Both the position numbers and the translations under genes were made by a program. From Guyanagaster necrorhizus (lineage: Eukaryota > Basidiomycota > Agaricomycetes > Agaricales > Physalacriaceae): 64,000 nucleotides of DNA. How positions within the stretch are numbered: position 1 is the stretch's first letter; every line of letters starts with the position of its first letter. The stretch covers positions 1 to 64,000 of the forward strand of contig NW_025064904.1 of the NCBI RefSeq assembly GCF_019112545.1, in the 5' to 3' direction. Below, one piece after another: positions 1 through 11,904 of this stretch. Under the pieces are notes generated by a model, which was given only the letters and a program-made list of their open reading frames with translations, was not told where the DNA came from and did no database searches.

Positions 1-2206
1 ATAGAAGGTTCAGAGTGGAGGCTGACTCTAGTGAAGGTGCTATCAAAGCAGTACTCTCACAGGAACAAGATGGCAAATGATGACCCATTGCCTTTATGTC
101 AAAGGCACTCATAGTAACAGAGTGCAACTATGAAATTTATGACAAAGAACTCCTGGCTATAATGCTTGCCCTTGCTGAATGGTGACATTATCTCATTAGA
201 GCCAATCAGACTTTTGAAATTTGGACTGATCACCAAAATCTATGATACTTCTGACAACCCCAAAAGCTTAATCACTGACAAGCTAGATGGATCACAGAAT
301 TATCTGAATACAAATGCACACTTTATCACAAGGCTGGAGCAGCAAACAAAAAGGCTGATTTTCTCAGCCACAGGGCAGATCACAACCAAGGAGGAGATGA
401 CAACAAGGAGGTCATATTACTATGACCAGAACACTTCTGGGCAATGATCATGCCAATAGAAGAGGAGATGCATGAATGTATCAAGAGCACCACATGAGAT
501 CCCCATAAATGGGATCAAAGAATTGCCTCATCACTCAATTATGAGTGGAGGCTGAAGAAAGAAGGGGGAATGATCTGCTACAATAGATGGATTTATATTC
601 CAAAGGATCAGGGACTTTAAGGTGACATCATCACCACTTGTCATGATCATGTGACTGCTAGACATCCAGAAATTGCTAAACAAAGAAATTAGTCTTGAGA
701 GAGTATTGGTGGCCAAAGATGGACCATGATATCATCTAATATGTCAAGGCTTGTGAGGTCTGCCAGCAAGGCAAGACTTTAACACAACCCAGAGCAGCTC
801 CACTCCACCCAAATGAGGTTCCTTCATCATCATGGATCCACATCTTGGTAGACATGATAACTGGACTTTTCAAAAGTGATGGCTATGATGCAATCATTCT
901 GATCACCTGCTCAACAAAACTCACATCTGAGAGATGGGTGAAAATACTATGGGATGAGGTATATGCAAAATATGGCATGCCTCAAATAGTAATTTCAGAT
1001 AGAGGATCACAATTCATATCCAAGTTCTTGGATGACCTATATCAACTCCTAAATATCAAATGGAATGCCTCAATGGCATATCATCCCCAAACAGATGGCC
1101 AAATAGAATGGGCCAACCAAAAAATTGAAAAGTACCTAAGACTTTTCATCAGTTACCAACAAGACGACTGGATAGAATGGCTCACATTAGCTGCATTCCA
1201 ACACAACAACAGAGTTCACTCAGCAACAGGCAAAACACTATTCTTTGTAAACTATAGACAAAATCCACTAGTTGCACAAACAGAGTGGGTTCACACAATA
1301 ACACCAGCATCAATGGACTTTGCAACAACAATGGCAAAGATCCATGAGGAAATGAAGAGCACACTGGAAAAGGCTGCCATGACAATGAAGAAGCAATATG
1401 ATAAGCATTGATGACCAGCATATCAACATTCAACAAATGACAAAGTTTGATTGGATACTACAAATCTCCATCTGCTGAGACCAAAGCAGAAACTGGCGGA
1501 CAAACAAACAGAACCATTCAAAGTCATCACTAAGACTGGCAATTCCACATACAAGTTGCAACTACTCATGACTTGAAAAATTCATAATGTTTTTAATGAA
1601 ACATTATTAACACCATATATGGCCCCTACCTTTCCAAACCAGAAATGACCACCACCACCTCTGCCAGACCTCATCGACGATGAAGAACACTATAAAATTA
1701 ATGAAGTGCTAAACCACAAAACTAAAAAGGTTAAAGCATGAGGCAGAGGCATAAAAACAACTGTTGACTATCTAATCAGCTAAAAAGACTATGGACCAGA
1801 ATCAAATCAATGGATCAACAAAAAATATATGAATGTGGAAGAGGCAATTCAAAACTACAAGCACAGCATCAACAAGGTGAATATAGAGGAGATCATATTC
1901 AACATTATCTCTGAGGAAATACATCAATCTGCAGTCAAAGTCTTTATGAATCTGCAACCACATCCTATGACAGGTCTAGCAGATCAGCCACCTGATCTCA
2001 ACAGAGGACATGTCAGAACAGGGAGGATCAATATCAAAGAGGATAGAGAGGCTGATGCTGTGATAGATGAGCCAGAAATAGTCCAATATACAGAGACAGA
2101 GTATCTGCTATCTGTGGAACTCATACTAAGAGACATACAGAGAAGAGCAATCTCTGCAGAGGATGGAGATGCTGACCCTGTGTCTAGCCAAGATGACTTA
2201 CCCTAA
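1..2206 (+). pseudogene. Decayed pol of R1: RNase H, integrase, chromodomain, C-terminal extension
   Basis: Translation starts inside RNase H (a VEADSSEGAI-like block at the left edge). The integrase zinc-finger region lies near 600-780 and the integrase core near 845-1400, with the core Asp of VDMITGL, SDRGSQF and the Glu-bearing HPQTDGQIEWANQ block. The chromodomain follows at about 1690-1860. The chromodomain frame then stays open to 2206, about 110 residues longer than in element D. Nonsense codons interrupt the rest. A retrotransposon replication polyprotein, no longer functional. Confidence 0.85.
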
Positions 2207-2243
2207 CTTAACCATCAGAACAATGGTCTTAAAGAGGAGGTAA

Positions 2244-2762
2244 TGTTATGATTTTTCCTATTTTCTTTCTTTTTTTCTGTAGAGATGACTCTTATCTTTG
2301 CTTAGTCAGGGCACTTAAGCCAGCACTTAGGATCATGGGAATGCTTAGCTCAGCAATCCAGTTGGTCATCATTTTATCACACTGCTGTGTGCTGTGAAGG
2401 GAGAGACAATGCTTCTTTTGTTCCCAAATGGTGATGCAGCAGTAACAGCATAACAGCAGGACAACAGCTTTTGTGGAGAGCCTGGCAACAGCAGGGGTAA
2501 CAGCTCTATGACAGACAATTTCTTTTGTGAACTTCTATTAATAGTTAGATAACAGAACAGTATTTAAGTAGCACCATTTTCACTGTAGTAGCTCCAGCAT
2601 TAAGCTAAAGTTTATTCTTCACCATCTATTCTTGAGCTCAAGATTCTTACACCTTGAACCACTACTGCTATTAACTTTGTGAATTCAGTCAGTCTAACCT
2701 GAAGTGCAAGATTTTGAACTGTTTATCATGTGTTGATAGTCATGTGGGATTTGGGCTTAACA
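2244..2762 (+). repeat. 3' LTR of R1 (519 bp)
   Basis: It begins TGTTATGATTTTTCC just after a purine-rich tract (aaagaggagg, 2231-2240) and ends GGGCTTAACA, giving the TGTTA...TAACA inverted ends typical of LTRs. A TATTTAAG box lies about 30 bp before the AGCATTAAGCTAAAG block, the likely transcription start. It shares structure with the element A LTRs. Confidence 0.85.
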
Positions 2763-5430
2763 CCAACTCTTTGGTCTTTGCTATGTTCAGGTGTCTCTAG
2801 GTGGTGTGATCATAGTATGTGGTGATGATCTCCTCCTGTAGCACTTGGTCTTGTAGTATGTAGATCTGTCTATCATAGCAGATCATCTCTTCCTTCTTTA
2901 TCATTTCTTGTTTGTGATTCAGAGATGGGGCTACACATTGATCTATTCATGAACCTCTTTTTCTGTCAGCATTATCATAGCACAGAAATATTCCAGTCAT
3001 AATAATATCACCTCCTCATTGTCACATCTGCCTTGGTCATGATCAGCTCTCTAGCTTAGAAGGTCAGTCTTCTTGTTGGCAGATCCAGCTTTATAGTGTA
3101 GTGTGTATGAGTACTGGCTGAGCTCCATTACTCAGCATGCTTATTGTTGATTAAGTTTTTAGAGCTGTCAGAAGTATTGAAGATTCTGATGGTCAGTCCA
3201 GATTTCAAATATTTGGACTGCTCTGATAAGATAATGTCACTATTCTTTGAGGGCTAGCATTATAGCAAGCAACTTTTTGTTATATATCTCATAATTCCAT
3301 TCTGTTACTATTAAGGCCTTAGAGAGAAAGACTACAGATTGCTATTTCTCTCCTTGTTCCTGAGATAGTACAGCTCTAATTGCACCTTTGCTTGAATCTG
3401 CTGCTACCCAGAATTTGCTGTCCTGATCAGGAATGGCTAATACAACATCTTGTGTCAACCATTATTTTAGGTTATTGAATGCTGACTGTTGGGATAGTTC
3501 TCAGATCCATGGAGCATTATCAGTTAACTATGCTATGGGTCTGACAATCTTGCTATAGTCTCAGATGAACTGATGGTAGAAATTGGTGAATTCCAAGAAC
3601 AATTGGAGTTCTTTCTTCTTTGTCAGTTCCAGCCATTCTATTACCCTAGCTACTTTGATTGAATCCATCTGGATACTCCCTTCACTGATGATGACTCCAA
3701 GGTATTCAGTCTCTGATACTTTGAATTTGCACTTCTCCACTTTAAGGAAGAGTTTGTGTTTCCTCATCAGGGTGAGCACTTGGCAGACTAGCTTCTGGTG
3801 TTCCTTTTTTGTCTTGGATATAATTAGGATATCATCCAAGTAAATAGTTACCTTTCTCATGATAATGAGCTCTTTGAATATATTGTTCATCATCCACTGA
3901 AAGGGCATAGGGGAATTAGTCAATCTGAAGAACATGACTGTTAGCTCAAATAGTCTTTAGTTGGTTTGAAAGACAGCTTTCCACTCATCACCTTCTTTGA
4001 TATAGATGTTATTGTACCTCTATCTGACATCAAGTTTGGTGTAGTACTTGGCATCTTGGAGTTTGTCTATTAACTCTGAGATTAACAGAAGAGGATAATA
4101 ATTCTTGATTGTCATTTTGTTGAGCTTCCAGTAATCCTGTACTGGTCAGAGCTTGCCATCCTTCTTTTTGATGAAGAAAAATGACAAAGCCATAGGGGAC
4201 TTTGAGGGCCTAATCCTTTTAGAGGAGAGATTCTCATCCAGGAACTTATTGAGTTCCTGCTGCTTGTGATTTCTGAGTGGATATGTTTTACAATTGAGAT
4301 TGGCATTAGCATTCAGGATCAGCTTAATAGCATGATTCTAGAGTTTTGGAGCTGAGAGTTTGTCAAAACTCTCCTTTTTAAACAGGTCTTTGAAGTCTCA
4401 GACCCACTCAGATACCATCTCTTTGAATGTCTTTTTCTCTTTCTGTTTATATGCCTTTGCTGCCAAATCATTGGCATAGTGTATGACATGTATGTGGATT
4501 TCCTTCTACATGTCAATAATGAGGATGGTTTCACCATCCTTCATCTCTTCATCCCATCTGTCTTCAGAGTTCTCATCAGATAGTTCAAATAGAATCTTCT
4601 GACATTTGTACCAGGCAAACATTACTTTTCCAGTTTTCCAGTTAATCAGTGGATTGTATCTGATTAGCCAGTCATGCCTGAGGAATAGTTCTTTAGTTTT
4701 CAGGTCAGTCACAGCTAGATCAATTCATTTGGAGTGATTTCCAACCATGAGTCAGAGTTCAACAAATTTGGTAATTAAACTGGCTTGGTTCTTGGTCCCA
4801 TCCACATTGTACATGAGAATGGGGGCCATGGTGGATCAAGTGGGCAGTTAGTGCTTAGTGATGAAAGCATGGTTGATCAAGCTGTCAGTGCAGCCACTAT
4901 TGACTAGAATGATTACCAAGTGAACTGTTCAGTTAGTGAGTGTCTCAACCTGGACTTTGATCATAAGGTCTTATCCTCTGGTCTTGATTCTGCAGATATA
5001 TCACCAAGGTTCATTCAACTCATCAAGCTATTTAAGAGCTCAGCTCTTTTCTGCCTTCCATATTCCTTTGATTGTCTCATCAATCATCTCCTCAGCTTGG
5101 GTCTTATATACCCAGTTTCTGAGTACTGCCTTTGCCATCTCCTTTGTTGATGCTTCTCTGATAACCCTCTATGTCTATTTAGTTTTAAATAGTTGGAGCC
5201 ATACCTTGAGGGCCTCTCTCTCTGTTCGGCCTGTAGGCACTTGAGTTTGTTCTTTCAGTGATTCTTTGGTGTGGGCAATAGATGGTTCAGGTATATTCAA
5301 ATGCATATATAATTTAGTCATAGGAGTAACTACAGAGGTAGTATCAGTCCATTTATTAAGTACTATCCTCATATCATAAAGTCTTTTAGCTGACCCAGTG
5401 GAATCACTCACTGGTCAGCCCTGTTTTTTA
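2763..5430 (-). pseudogene. Decayed pol of R2: protease, RT, RNase H, integrase N-terminus
   Basis: Reading leftwards: the protease region lies near 4950-4700, RT at about 4310-3560 with the YLDD active site inside a 124-residue open stretch (3561-3935), RNase H near 3450-3050, and the integrase zinc-finger region down to 2763. Multiple TGA/TAG codons break it. The pol frame is -1 relative to gag, as in element D. Confidence 0.8.
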
Positions 5431-8356
5431 CTTCCTCCACTTTTGTCTCCATGTCTAAGTCCTCTTCTTCTTTCTGGAGTTCAGTGATTTGCACCTGTAT
5501 GTCTTTTTGAGTGTTTCTTCTTTGGGCAATTCTTTGACATGTGGCTCTTCTGACTATAATTGAAACATTTCTCTTTCTTCTTGAGCCAGTCTATATCTAT
5601 TGGTTTTCCTGTCCCAGTATAAGTTATTCTGGTGTCCATCTTCTGAGTCAAATATAATGGGCTGGCCATTGAGAGTCCCAATTTGCTGCTGGAGTTGGCC
5701 ACCTTAGATCTAGAGGCCTGTGGCTGGCTGGGCTTCTGGAAGTCTTGTAAGGTAGTTTGCTCTGCCTTTTATCTCTGCTGTTCCTTATACATTTCAATGA
5801 TCTGCTCCTTCTACTCATTGTACTCTCTCAGGATTAACTGCTTGATCTCAATAGTGGCAATCATTATGATATACAAGGATAGAACTCCTCTCTTGAGAGT
5901 CTCAACTATTCTTCTATTGTCTGCTATATCATCTCATATACCAGCAAGCTTGGTGAGCTGCTTCAGCTTGTCAAAATAGTCAGATGCTGCCTTATCTCCC
6001 ATTTTGTACTCTTTAATCTTCTATTTATATACTTTCTGTACTGCCAGATCAATAAACTTGTTATAGAGCATTTGTTTAAATACTGGCCATGAGAGATATC
6101 AGTAGTGTCCTCTTATAGTAGACTGGAAATTGGGAGAAATTAAGATCTATCAGGTTTTTGCCTTATCCTTAAGGTAGGAGGCAGCAAAGACAATCTGATT
6201 TATATTTGTTTCAAAGTATCTGATATATACCTTGAAGTATTGTTTGCAATCAACCAGAAATCAGTTAATATCATCTGATGTCTCTTTGAAGGGGCAAGCT
6301 TTTTGAGCAGGTTGAGTTTACATTATAGGATGGTAGCATTGTTAGATAAAATGCCTATCAGGTTAGATTATTCTTCGAAGGGAGGGCAGCACTATTTGGT
6401 TAGCAACCTAGGGAACAAATGAAGGGAGTTATCATTGGCTATAGGACTTCTCTGGGGTACTGCTTCCTTTTATATGATTACCCCATCCTGCATGGTGAAT
6501 TCTAGTTGAACTGCTTCCAGATCATCTCAGATCAGCTCCTTTCCACTTCTGGTGGCTTTATCTGGTGATAGCTGAGCAGCTAGCAGCTAACTTCCAGCCC
6601 CTGTCCATAGATTGCAGTAGCCAGTTGGCCAGGTATCAGGCCAGACTCATATTCAGTTTAGCTGAGTTGCTGATGTTCATACCAAGAGAGTGGAGTATAA
6701 ATATTAGCTGTAGATAGATGATGCTGTGTGTATGGCTCATTTCAGCATGACAAGTGGTGACCATGATATTGATTGGATGTCAAACTTTGACTGATATAGT
6801 GCCATTTCTTTAAGTTGGTCTTCTGGATGCTGGCAATTATACTTGTTGATAGCATATTCAGTGGTGAAATACTGTAAAATTTCTCTCTGTTTTTCTGATT
6901 CAATGTCAATATATAATTTGTCCATTTGTGATGCTAGCCACGTAGCATCACACCATAAAAATGTCACTCCTGTCTCATATAGGTTTTGATACTCTCCTGC
7001 TCTTGCCTTCTGTATTTCTTTCTCCAGTATATAGTCAATGAATTTATATAGTTTCTCACTGTTTTCTATTTCTCTGTTATCCTCTTTGCCCTCTTTGTCC
7101 TCTCCAAGGAGGAAAGCAATAGGCCAGCTAAAGAGAGTCTCCTTGAAAGGTCTAATAGTTGCTGGGAAGCTGCTGAGTACTGGGTCTGGCTTTAGAGCTG
7201 ATGAGGGCTGGAGGATCAAGGAAGACTGCTCAGGGACTGATTCCAATTGCATCATACCTATTTCCATCAGCTGCTCATGCTGCCTCCAGTCTCTCACTAT
7301 AGACTCAGAAGTTTCAGTAATATTTCTTGTTGAGAAATAGTCAAATGGCTCAGCTTCTAAGATATCCTTGGAGGGTATAGTTGGAGATATAGGCATTGAG
7401 GAGTACTTGTAGCCTGTAGAAGGTGAGAATGAATTTGTCATTCTCATTGATGGTGTCAATGCTGAGAGTGTGCTGAAAAGAGAGATATTCAAGGGTTTCA
7501 GGGCTGATGGCTCAGAGAAAAAAGAGAATCTTATCTCTATTTTCCCTTCAGTTAATCTCACTCAGAGTGACTAGGCTGTAGGGTCCTGCCTATGGGTCAT
7601 CTTTGGTGAGATGGGAGCTGGGCTCTCAGAAAGGAGAGCAAGTTCTGTCTGTTTGTAAATCTAGAGTGCAGAAACTAGAGATGCCCCACTCAGTGGCTTC
7701 AAGCTCTTGCTGTTGTTGACAATACTGTATATCATATAACTCATCATTATAGAGGGCTTCCTTCTATATGAACCCTGCCTTGAATATGTTGAGATCATCA
7801 AGAATCCTTTTATTGGATTCTTCTTCTGTAAAGTCCTGTCTGTATCAGTTGAAGATATTATCAATAGTGGACTCCCAGCTTGTATACCCTTCTCTGGGTT
7901 CCATGTCTCAGGTATATTCTGTTTTGGGCTATAAATGGGGACTGGACTGTGGGGTAGTATAGAGGGAGTTATGTCTGAAGTGTGTTGGCAGTGTAGATTG
8001 GGGTCTTGGAGCCATCTTAGCAGCATCAAGAGAGTCTCTAGTGATGTCTCCAAGCTCTCCATATGGGAGAGAGGGATTGTCAGAGGGCACATGATCAAAG
8101 AAGTTGCCAGGGAGGTCCTCATCCTCATGGTTTGGAACTGGCAGTGGAATCCATAGGTTTCTGAACCCTGTGAGGTGATAGTTGCTGTTTCTGCTGCTTC
8201 AGAGAGGCTGAGGGAAGTATCTAAGTCTCTTTTCTTCCATAGAACTCTGCAAATCCATTCTCCTAGTGTTAGCTTGAGGTATGGCTCTGGTTGGAGGCTG
8301 GACAGAGATTCAGAGAGAGTTTGGAATGCTATAGAGAGAGAGGTCAGAGGTGACAT
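5408..8356 (-). pseudogene. Decayed gag of R2
   Basis: It starts at the ATG at 8356 and ends at the TGA at 5408-5410. There is a Pro/Ser-rich N-terminal part (8356-7661), then a central block (7561-6737), a capsid-like helical part near 6100-5800, and a zinc knuckle near 5560 in which the second Cys is now Tyr (CFNY instead of CFNC). Several internal stops. It is structural capsid/nucleocapsid protein in intact relatives. The gag end contains GTA AAA AAC in frame, a canonical -1 slippery heptamer (A AAA AAC). Confidence 0.75.
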
Positions 8357-8597
8357 TTTTCAGAATTCATCATATATTTTGAAATTCTTGATAGTGCCAG
8401 ACTGCTCAAGCAGTAATTGATTGTCTGCCTTAGCAGAGCTGAATAATGACCAGCAAGCCTAACAGTGTTCTGATAATAGAGGCAAAGAGTTCAAAGAACT
8501 CCTGATTAAAGTTTGAGGATTCTGGGTTGATTAATGACATTCAGTTTCCTCCACACAGCTGTGTATGAGGAAAGAGAAAAGGAAGCTTTAAGCTAAT

Positions 8598-9077
8598 TGT
8601 TAGACCCAAGCTTCATGTGATCATAAACACATGATAAACTGATGTCACTTTGCACTTCAAGTGGAATGTCAGAGTTCATTGATGTGAATATTGATCAGTG
8701 TGATTGCAAGGCCTTAGAAGAGGCTTGAGAATAGAATGGTATGAAGATAAACTTTAGCTTGAAGCTGGAGTTTACCAGCAAGAGTGAGCTATCTTATATA
8801 CTGTACAAGTCCAGGTTAATTATACTACTTCCTATTGTACATTGTCAAGTCCTTTATGCCCATTGTTCTTGGGTGTCACTACTGTACACAAAAGGTCTAT
8901 TGTGCATCATTGGGCAGCATTATCATGTCTAAAGATAATGACTGATCAGACTTGTTGTGCTGATTAAGCCTGTCTCACAGTCCTAAGCACTTGGTTTGAT
9001 GCTCTGACTAAGCATAAATAGAGGTTAATCCATAGAAAATAAATAAGAAGAGAATAAGAAAAGAAAAAATTATAACA
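8598..9077 (-). repeat. 5' LTR of R2 (480 bp)
   Basis: On the plus strand it runs TGTTAGACC...TATAACA. The self-complementary start block (tttagcttgaagct) and a TATA-type box lie inside. The internal side (8597 leftwards) carries the self-primer site on the minus strand (TTAGCTTAAAGCT). Confidence 0.85.
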
Positions 9078-10460
9078 CTCATCACTAAATCATGAGTGAG
9101 AAATGATGAAAGAAGGAGGAATGATCCATTACAATAGACAGATCTACATTCTATAGGATCAACAACTTTGAGGCAAAATTATTGCCACATATCATGATCA
9201 TGTGACAGCAGAACACTCAGGAATCACTAAAACCAAAGAGTTAGTCCTATAAGAGTATTGATAACCAAAGATAGGCTAAGACATAGAGTGATATATAAAG
9301 AAGTGTGAAATGTGCCAATAGAGAAAGGCATCAATCCAACTATGTGTGACACCACTGCATCCAAATGAGATTCCTCAGTCACCATAGATCTATATCTCAG
9401 TCAACATGATTACTGGACTGCTTGAATATAACAGATACAATGCTATTCTGATGATTATTGATCAATTTTCTGAGGCAATCATTTTTGTTGTATGCTCAAT
9501 AGAGGTAATATTGGAAGGGTGAGCTAAGATTCTGTGTGACAAAGTTTATGCTAAATATAGCATACCACAAGTCATTATTTCTGATCAAAGACCATAATTT
9601 GTCTCAAAGTTTCTTGACAACTTGTACTGACTCCTAAATATTCACCACAATGCCTCCACTGTATATCATTCCCAAACCAATGATCAGATGGAATGAGTTG
9701 ATCAGAAGATTGAAAAATATCTCTGATTATTTATTAAATATTGACAAGATGACTGAGTTGAGTGGCTCACTCTAGCTGCTTTCTAACACAATAATCATGT
9801 CTATTCTGCTATCAGAAAAACTCTCTTCTTTATAAACTATAGCTGACACTCAAATATCTCACAAACAGAATGACTCCATACAATGATGCTCACCTTCTCC
9901 AACTTTGCCAGAACAATATCTAAAATTCATGTGAAAACATGTATTGCCCTCAAGAAAGTGGCAACATCCATGAAAAAATAATATGATAAACACTATGCCT
10001 CTGCTCATCACTATGCTATCTATGATAAGGTTTGGTTAGATATAACTAATCTTCATCTGCCTTGTCCTAAATGAAAGCTTATCAATAAATGCACTGGCTC
10101 ATCTTCTATCCTTGCTAAAATTAGCACTTCTGCATATAAACTTTGCCTGCCCACTGCATGGAAGATCTATGATGTGTTTAATGAAACCTTACTCACTCCA
10201 TACATCACCTCTGCATTCTCAAACTAAGACTGTCTGCCACTATCCAAATCTGAACTAATTGATGATAAAGAACACTATAAAGTCAATCAAGTTCTTAATC
10301 ACAGACTCCACAATGTTCACATGTATAGTGGAAGAACTCAAACAACAGTTAATTATTTGGTTAGTTGAAAGGGTTATAGCCCTAAATCTAATCAATAGAT
10401 CAACAAATAATATATGAATGCTAATAATGCAATTTGTGATTATAAACTCTCTCTTGAATA
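9078..10460 (+). pseudogene. Decayed integrase-chromodomain of R3
   Basis: Nucleotide-level match to the same region of A and D, for example the HHDHATAGHPG-type zinc-finger block near 9190 and the SVNMITGLL-type core near 9400. Almost every conserved Arg (CGA) and many Trp codons are now stops. Non-functional. Confidence 0.7.
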
Positions 10461-10494
10461 GCTATTAGAATGATGGTCTTAAGAGAGAGAGTAA

Positions 10495-10953
10495 TATTAT
10501 GATTTTTCTATTTTTCTTTCTTGATTAACCTCTATTTATGCTTAGTCAGAGCATCTAAATCAGCATTTAGGACTGTAAGCACAGACTTAGTTACTATAAT
10601 AGGCCAAGTCTGTCATTATCTTCTGACATGATGATGACTCAACAATAAACAATACTCTTTTGTAGATAGTAATGATACTCAAGGACAAAGGAGCACTATA
10701 GCATAAAAACTCATAATTAGTAGGGATATATTGAACTTGGACTTGAACAGTATATAAGTAGTGTAGCTCTCACTGCATATCTCTAGCTTTGAGCTAAAGT
10801 TTATTCTTCTACCATTTTACCTCAAGCTAACTTGCTACAGTCTTGAAACATAATGCTATATAAACACATATAGTGAACTTAGGTATGACTATATAAACTC
10901 AATACAGCATCTATTTATCATATGTTTTAGTCACATGTCACTTGGGCTTAACA
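10495..10953 (+). repeat. 3' LTR of R3 (about 459 bp)
   Basis: It starts TATTATGATTTTTC, where siblings have TGTTATGATTTTTC; the G>A change broke the terminal TG. It ends GGGCTTAACA. It contains TATA-like gtatataag near 10751 and the tttgagctaaag start block near 10790. Confidence 0.75.
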
Positions 10954-11414
10954 CAGTATGACTAGGCAGAATGGCTCTCCTTAGTGGGATTCACTCACAA
11001 CAACTGAGAAAACTCTGCTATAAGCTTTAGCTTATTCTTTATAAACACTGATATACACTCTAACACTAGAATGAACCCCTCATGAAGAGACAGTCAAGTA
11101 CTCTAAGCAAAAGATTTCACTGCTGAAATAAAGAAGATCCATGATGAGACAGAATAAGCACTTCTAAAAGCAGCAGACTCAATGAAAAAACAATATGACA
11201 AGAAAAGAGCATCAGAAAAAGAGTATCAACCAAGAGATCAAGTTATGCTAAATATGAAAAACCTAAAGACAGACAGGACTATAAAAAAGCTGAATAACAA
11301 ATATAGAGGGCTCTTTAAGATCACAAAGAAAGTAGGCAATGGGACATATGAATTATCTATTCTGAAGACTTGAAAAATCCATCTGGTCTTCAATGAAGCC
11401 TTGCTCAAACCATT
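10954..11414 (+). mobile_element. Chromovirus C, left piece (integrase C-terminus), different family
   Basis: A divergent Ty3/Gypsy integrase: a WLSLVGFTHNN-like block, then KIHDETE and MKKQYDKKR, with an open run at 11182-11373 ending in NGTYELSILKT. Wording and spacing differ from the R1/A/B/D/E family. It is interrupted at 11414 by element B; the target duplication ccatt (11410-11414) recurs at 29787-29791, where the same gene continues with KIHLVFNEALLKPF-type sequence followed by the chromodomain. Confidence 0.8.
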
Positions 11415-11881
11415 TGTTATGCTCAAGCTGCACATGATCAACTAACACATGATAAACTGATGTGGCTTCATGTTTGAGCCTTCCATCAGAGTCCACTTTA
11501 TGTGTTATTTGTTGATTCCTAGTGCTTCAAGGCATTGTGTGATTTAGCATAAGAGTAGAATGAGAATGTATAAACTTTAGCTCAAAGCTGGGGTTCTACC
11601 AGTGAGAGCTAGCTCCTTAAATACTGTGTGAGGTCTGCTAATAATACTACATACTTATTATGTATCTCTCTGTCTTTTGTGCTCTTTGTTCTGGAGCATC
11701 ATTACTATACATAAAAGGCTGATTGTATCATCAGACAATGCTGTTGCATCAAAAGACAATGACAGATCTGGTCAGTTGTGATGACTAAGTCTTTGTCTCA
11801 CAATCTTAAGCACCTGTTCTAGCACTCTGACTAAGCATAAATAGGAATCAAAAGAAAGAAAAAAGATGAAAAATCATAATA
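11415..11881 (-). repeat. 3' LTR of B (467 bp)
   Basis: Plus strand TGTTATGCTCAAGC...ATAATA; the last C of TAACA has become T. It is followed by ttaccccctctttaag (11882-11897), which is the polypurine tract on the minus strand. Same length as the 5' copy at 29320. Confidence 0.9.
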
Positions 11882-11904
11882 TTACCCCCTCTTTAAGACC
11901 ATCA

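Larger units (their letters stand above)
1..2762 (+). mobile_element. Chromovirus R1, 3' part (Ty3/Gypsy LTR retrotransposon)
   Basis: This is the 3' end of a plus-strand element that enters from the left of the window. It runs RNase H, integrase, chromodomain, polypurine tract, LTR. The coding part has many stops. It ends at an LTR with TG...CA ends at 2762. Immediately after it, minus-strand integrase of R2 resumes, so R1 is inserted in R2. The first five bases after the LTR, ccaac, should be one copy of the target duplication; its partner lies outside the window. Confidence 0.85.
2763..9077 (-). mobile_element. Chromovirus R2 (5' LTR to integrase; rest beyond R1)
   Basis: Minus-strand element with its 5' LTR at 8598-9077, then the small membrane ORF (start near 8540), gag, protease, RT and RNase H down to the integrase zinc-finger region, where R1 interrupts it at 2763. 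At the right edge it abuts plus-strand integrase of R3 (9078 onwards), so R2 sits inside R3. Heavily decayed and CpG-poor. Confidence 0.8.
9078..10953 (+). mobile_element. Chromovirus R3 remnant: integrase-chromodomain plus 3' LTR
   Basis: Very decayed plus-strand copy. It starts in the integrase zinc-finger region (its left part was displaced by R2), passes through the integrase core (9400-9760) and chromodomain (about 10250-10440) and ends with an LTR. No open frame longer than 60 residues remains. It sits inside the unrelated chromovirus C, whose integrase begins at 10954. Confidence 0.75.
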
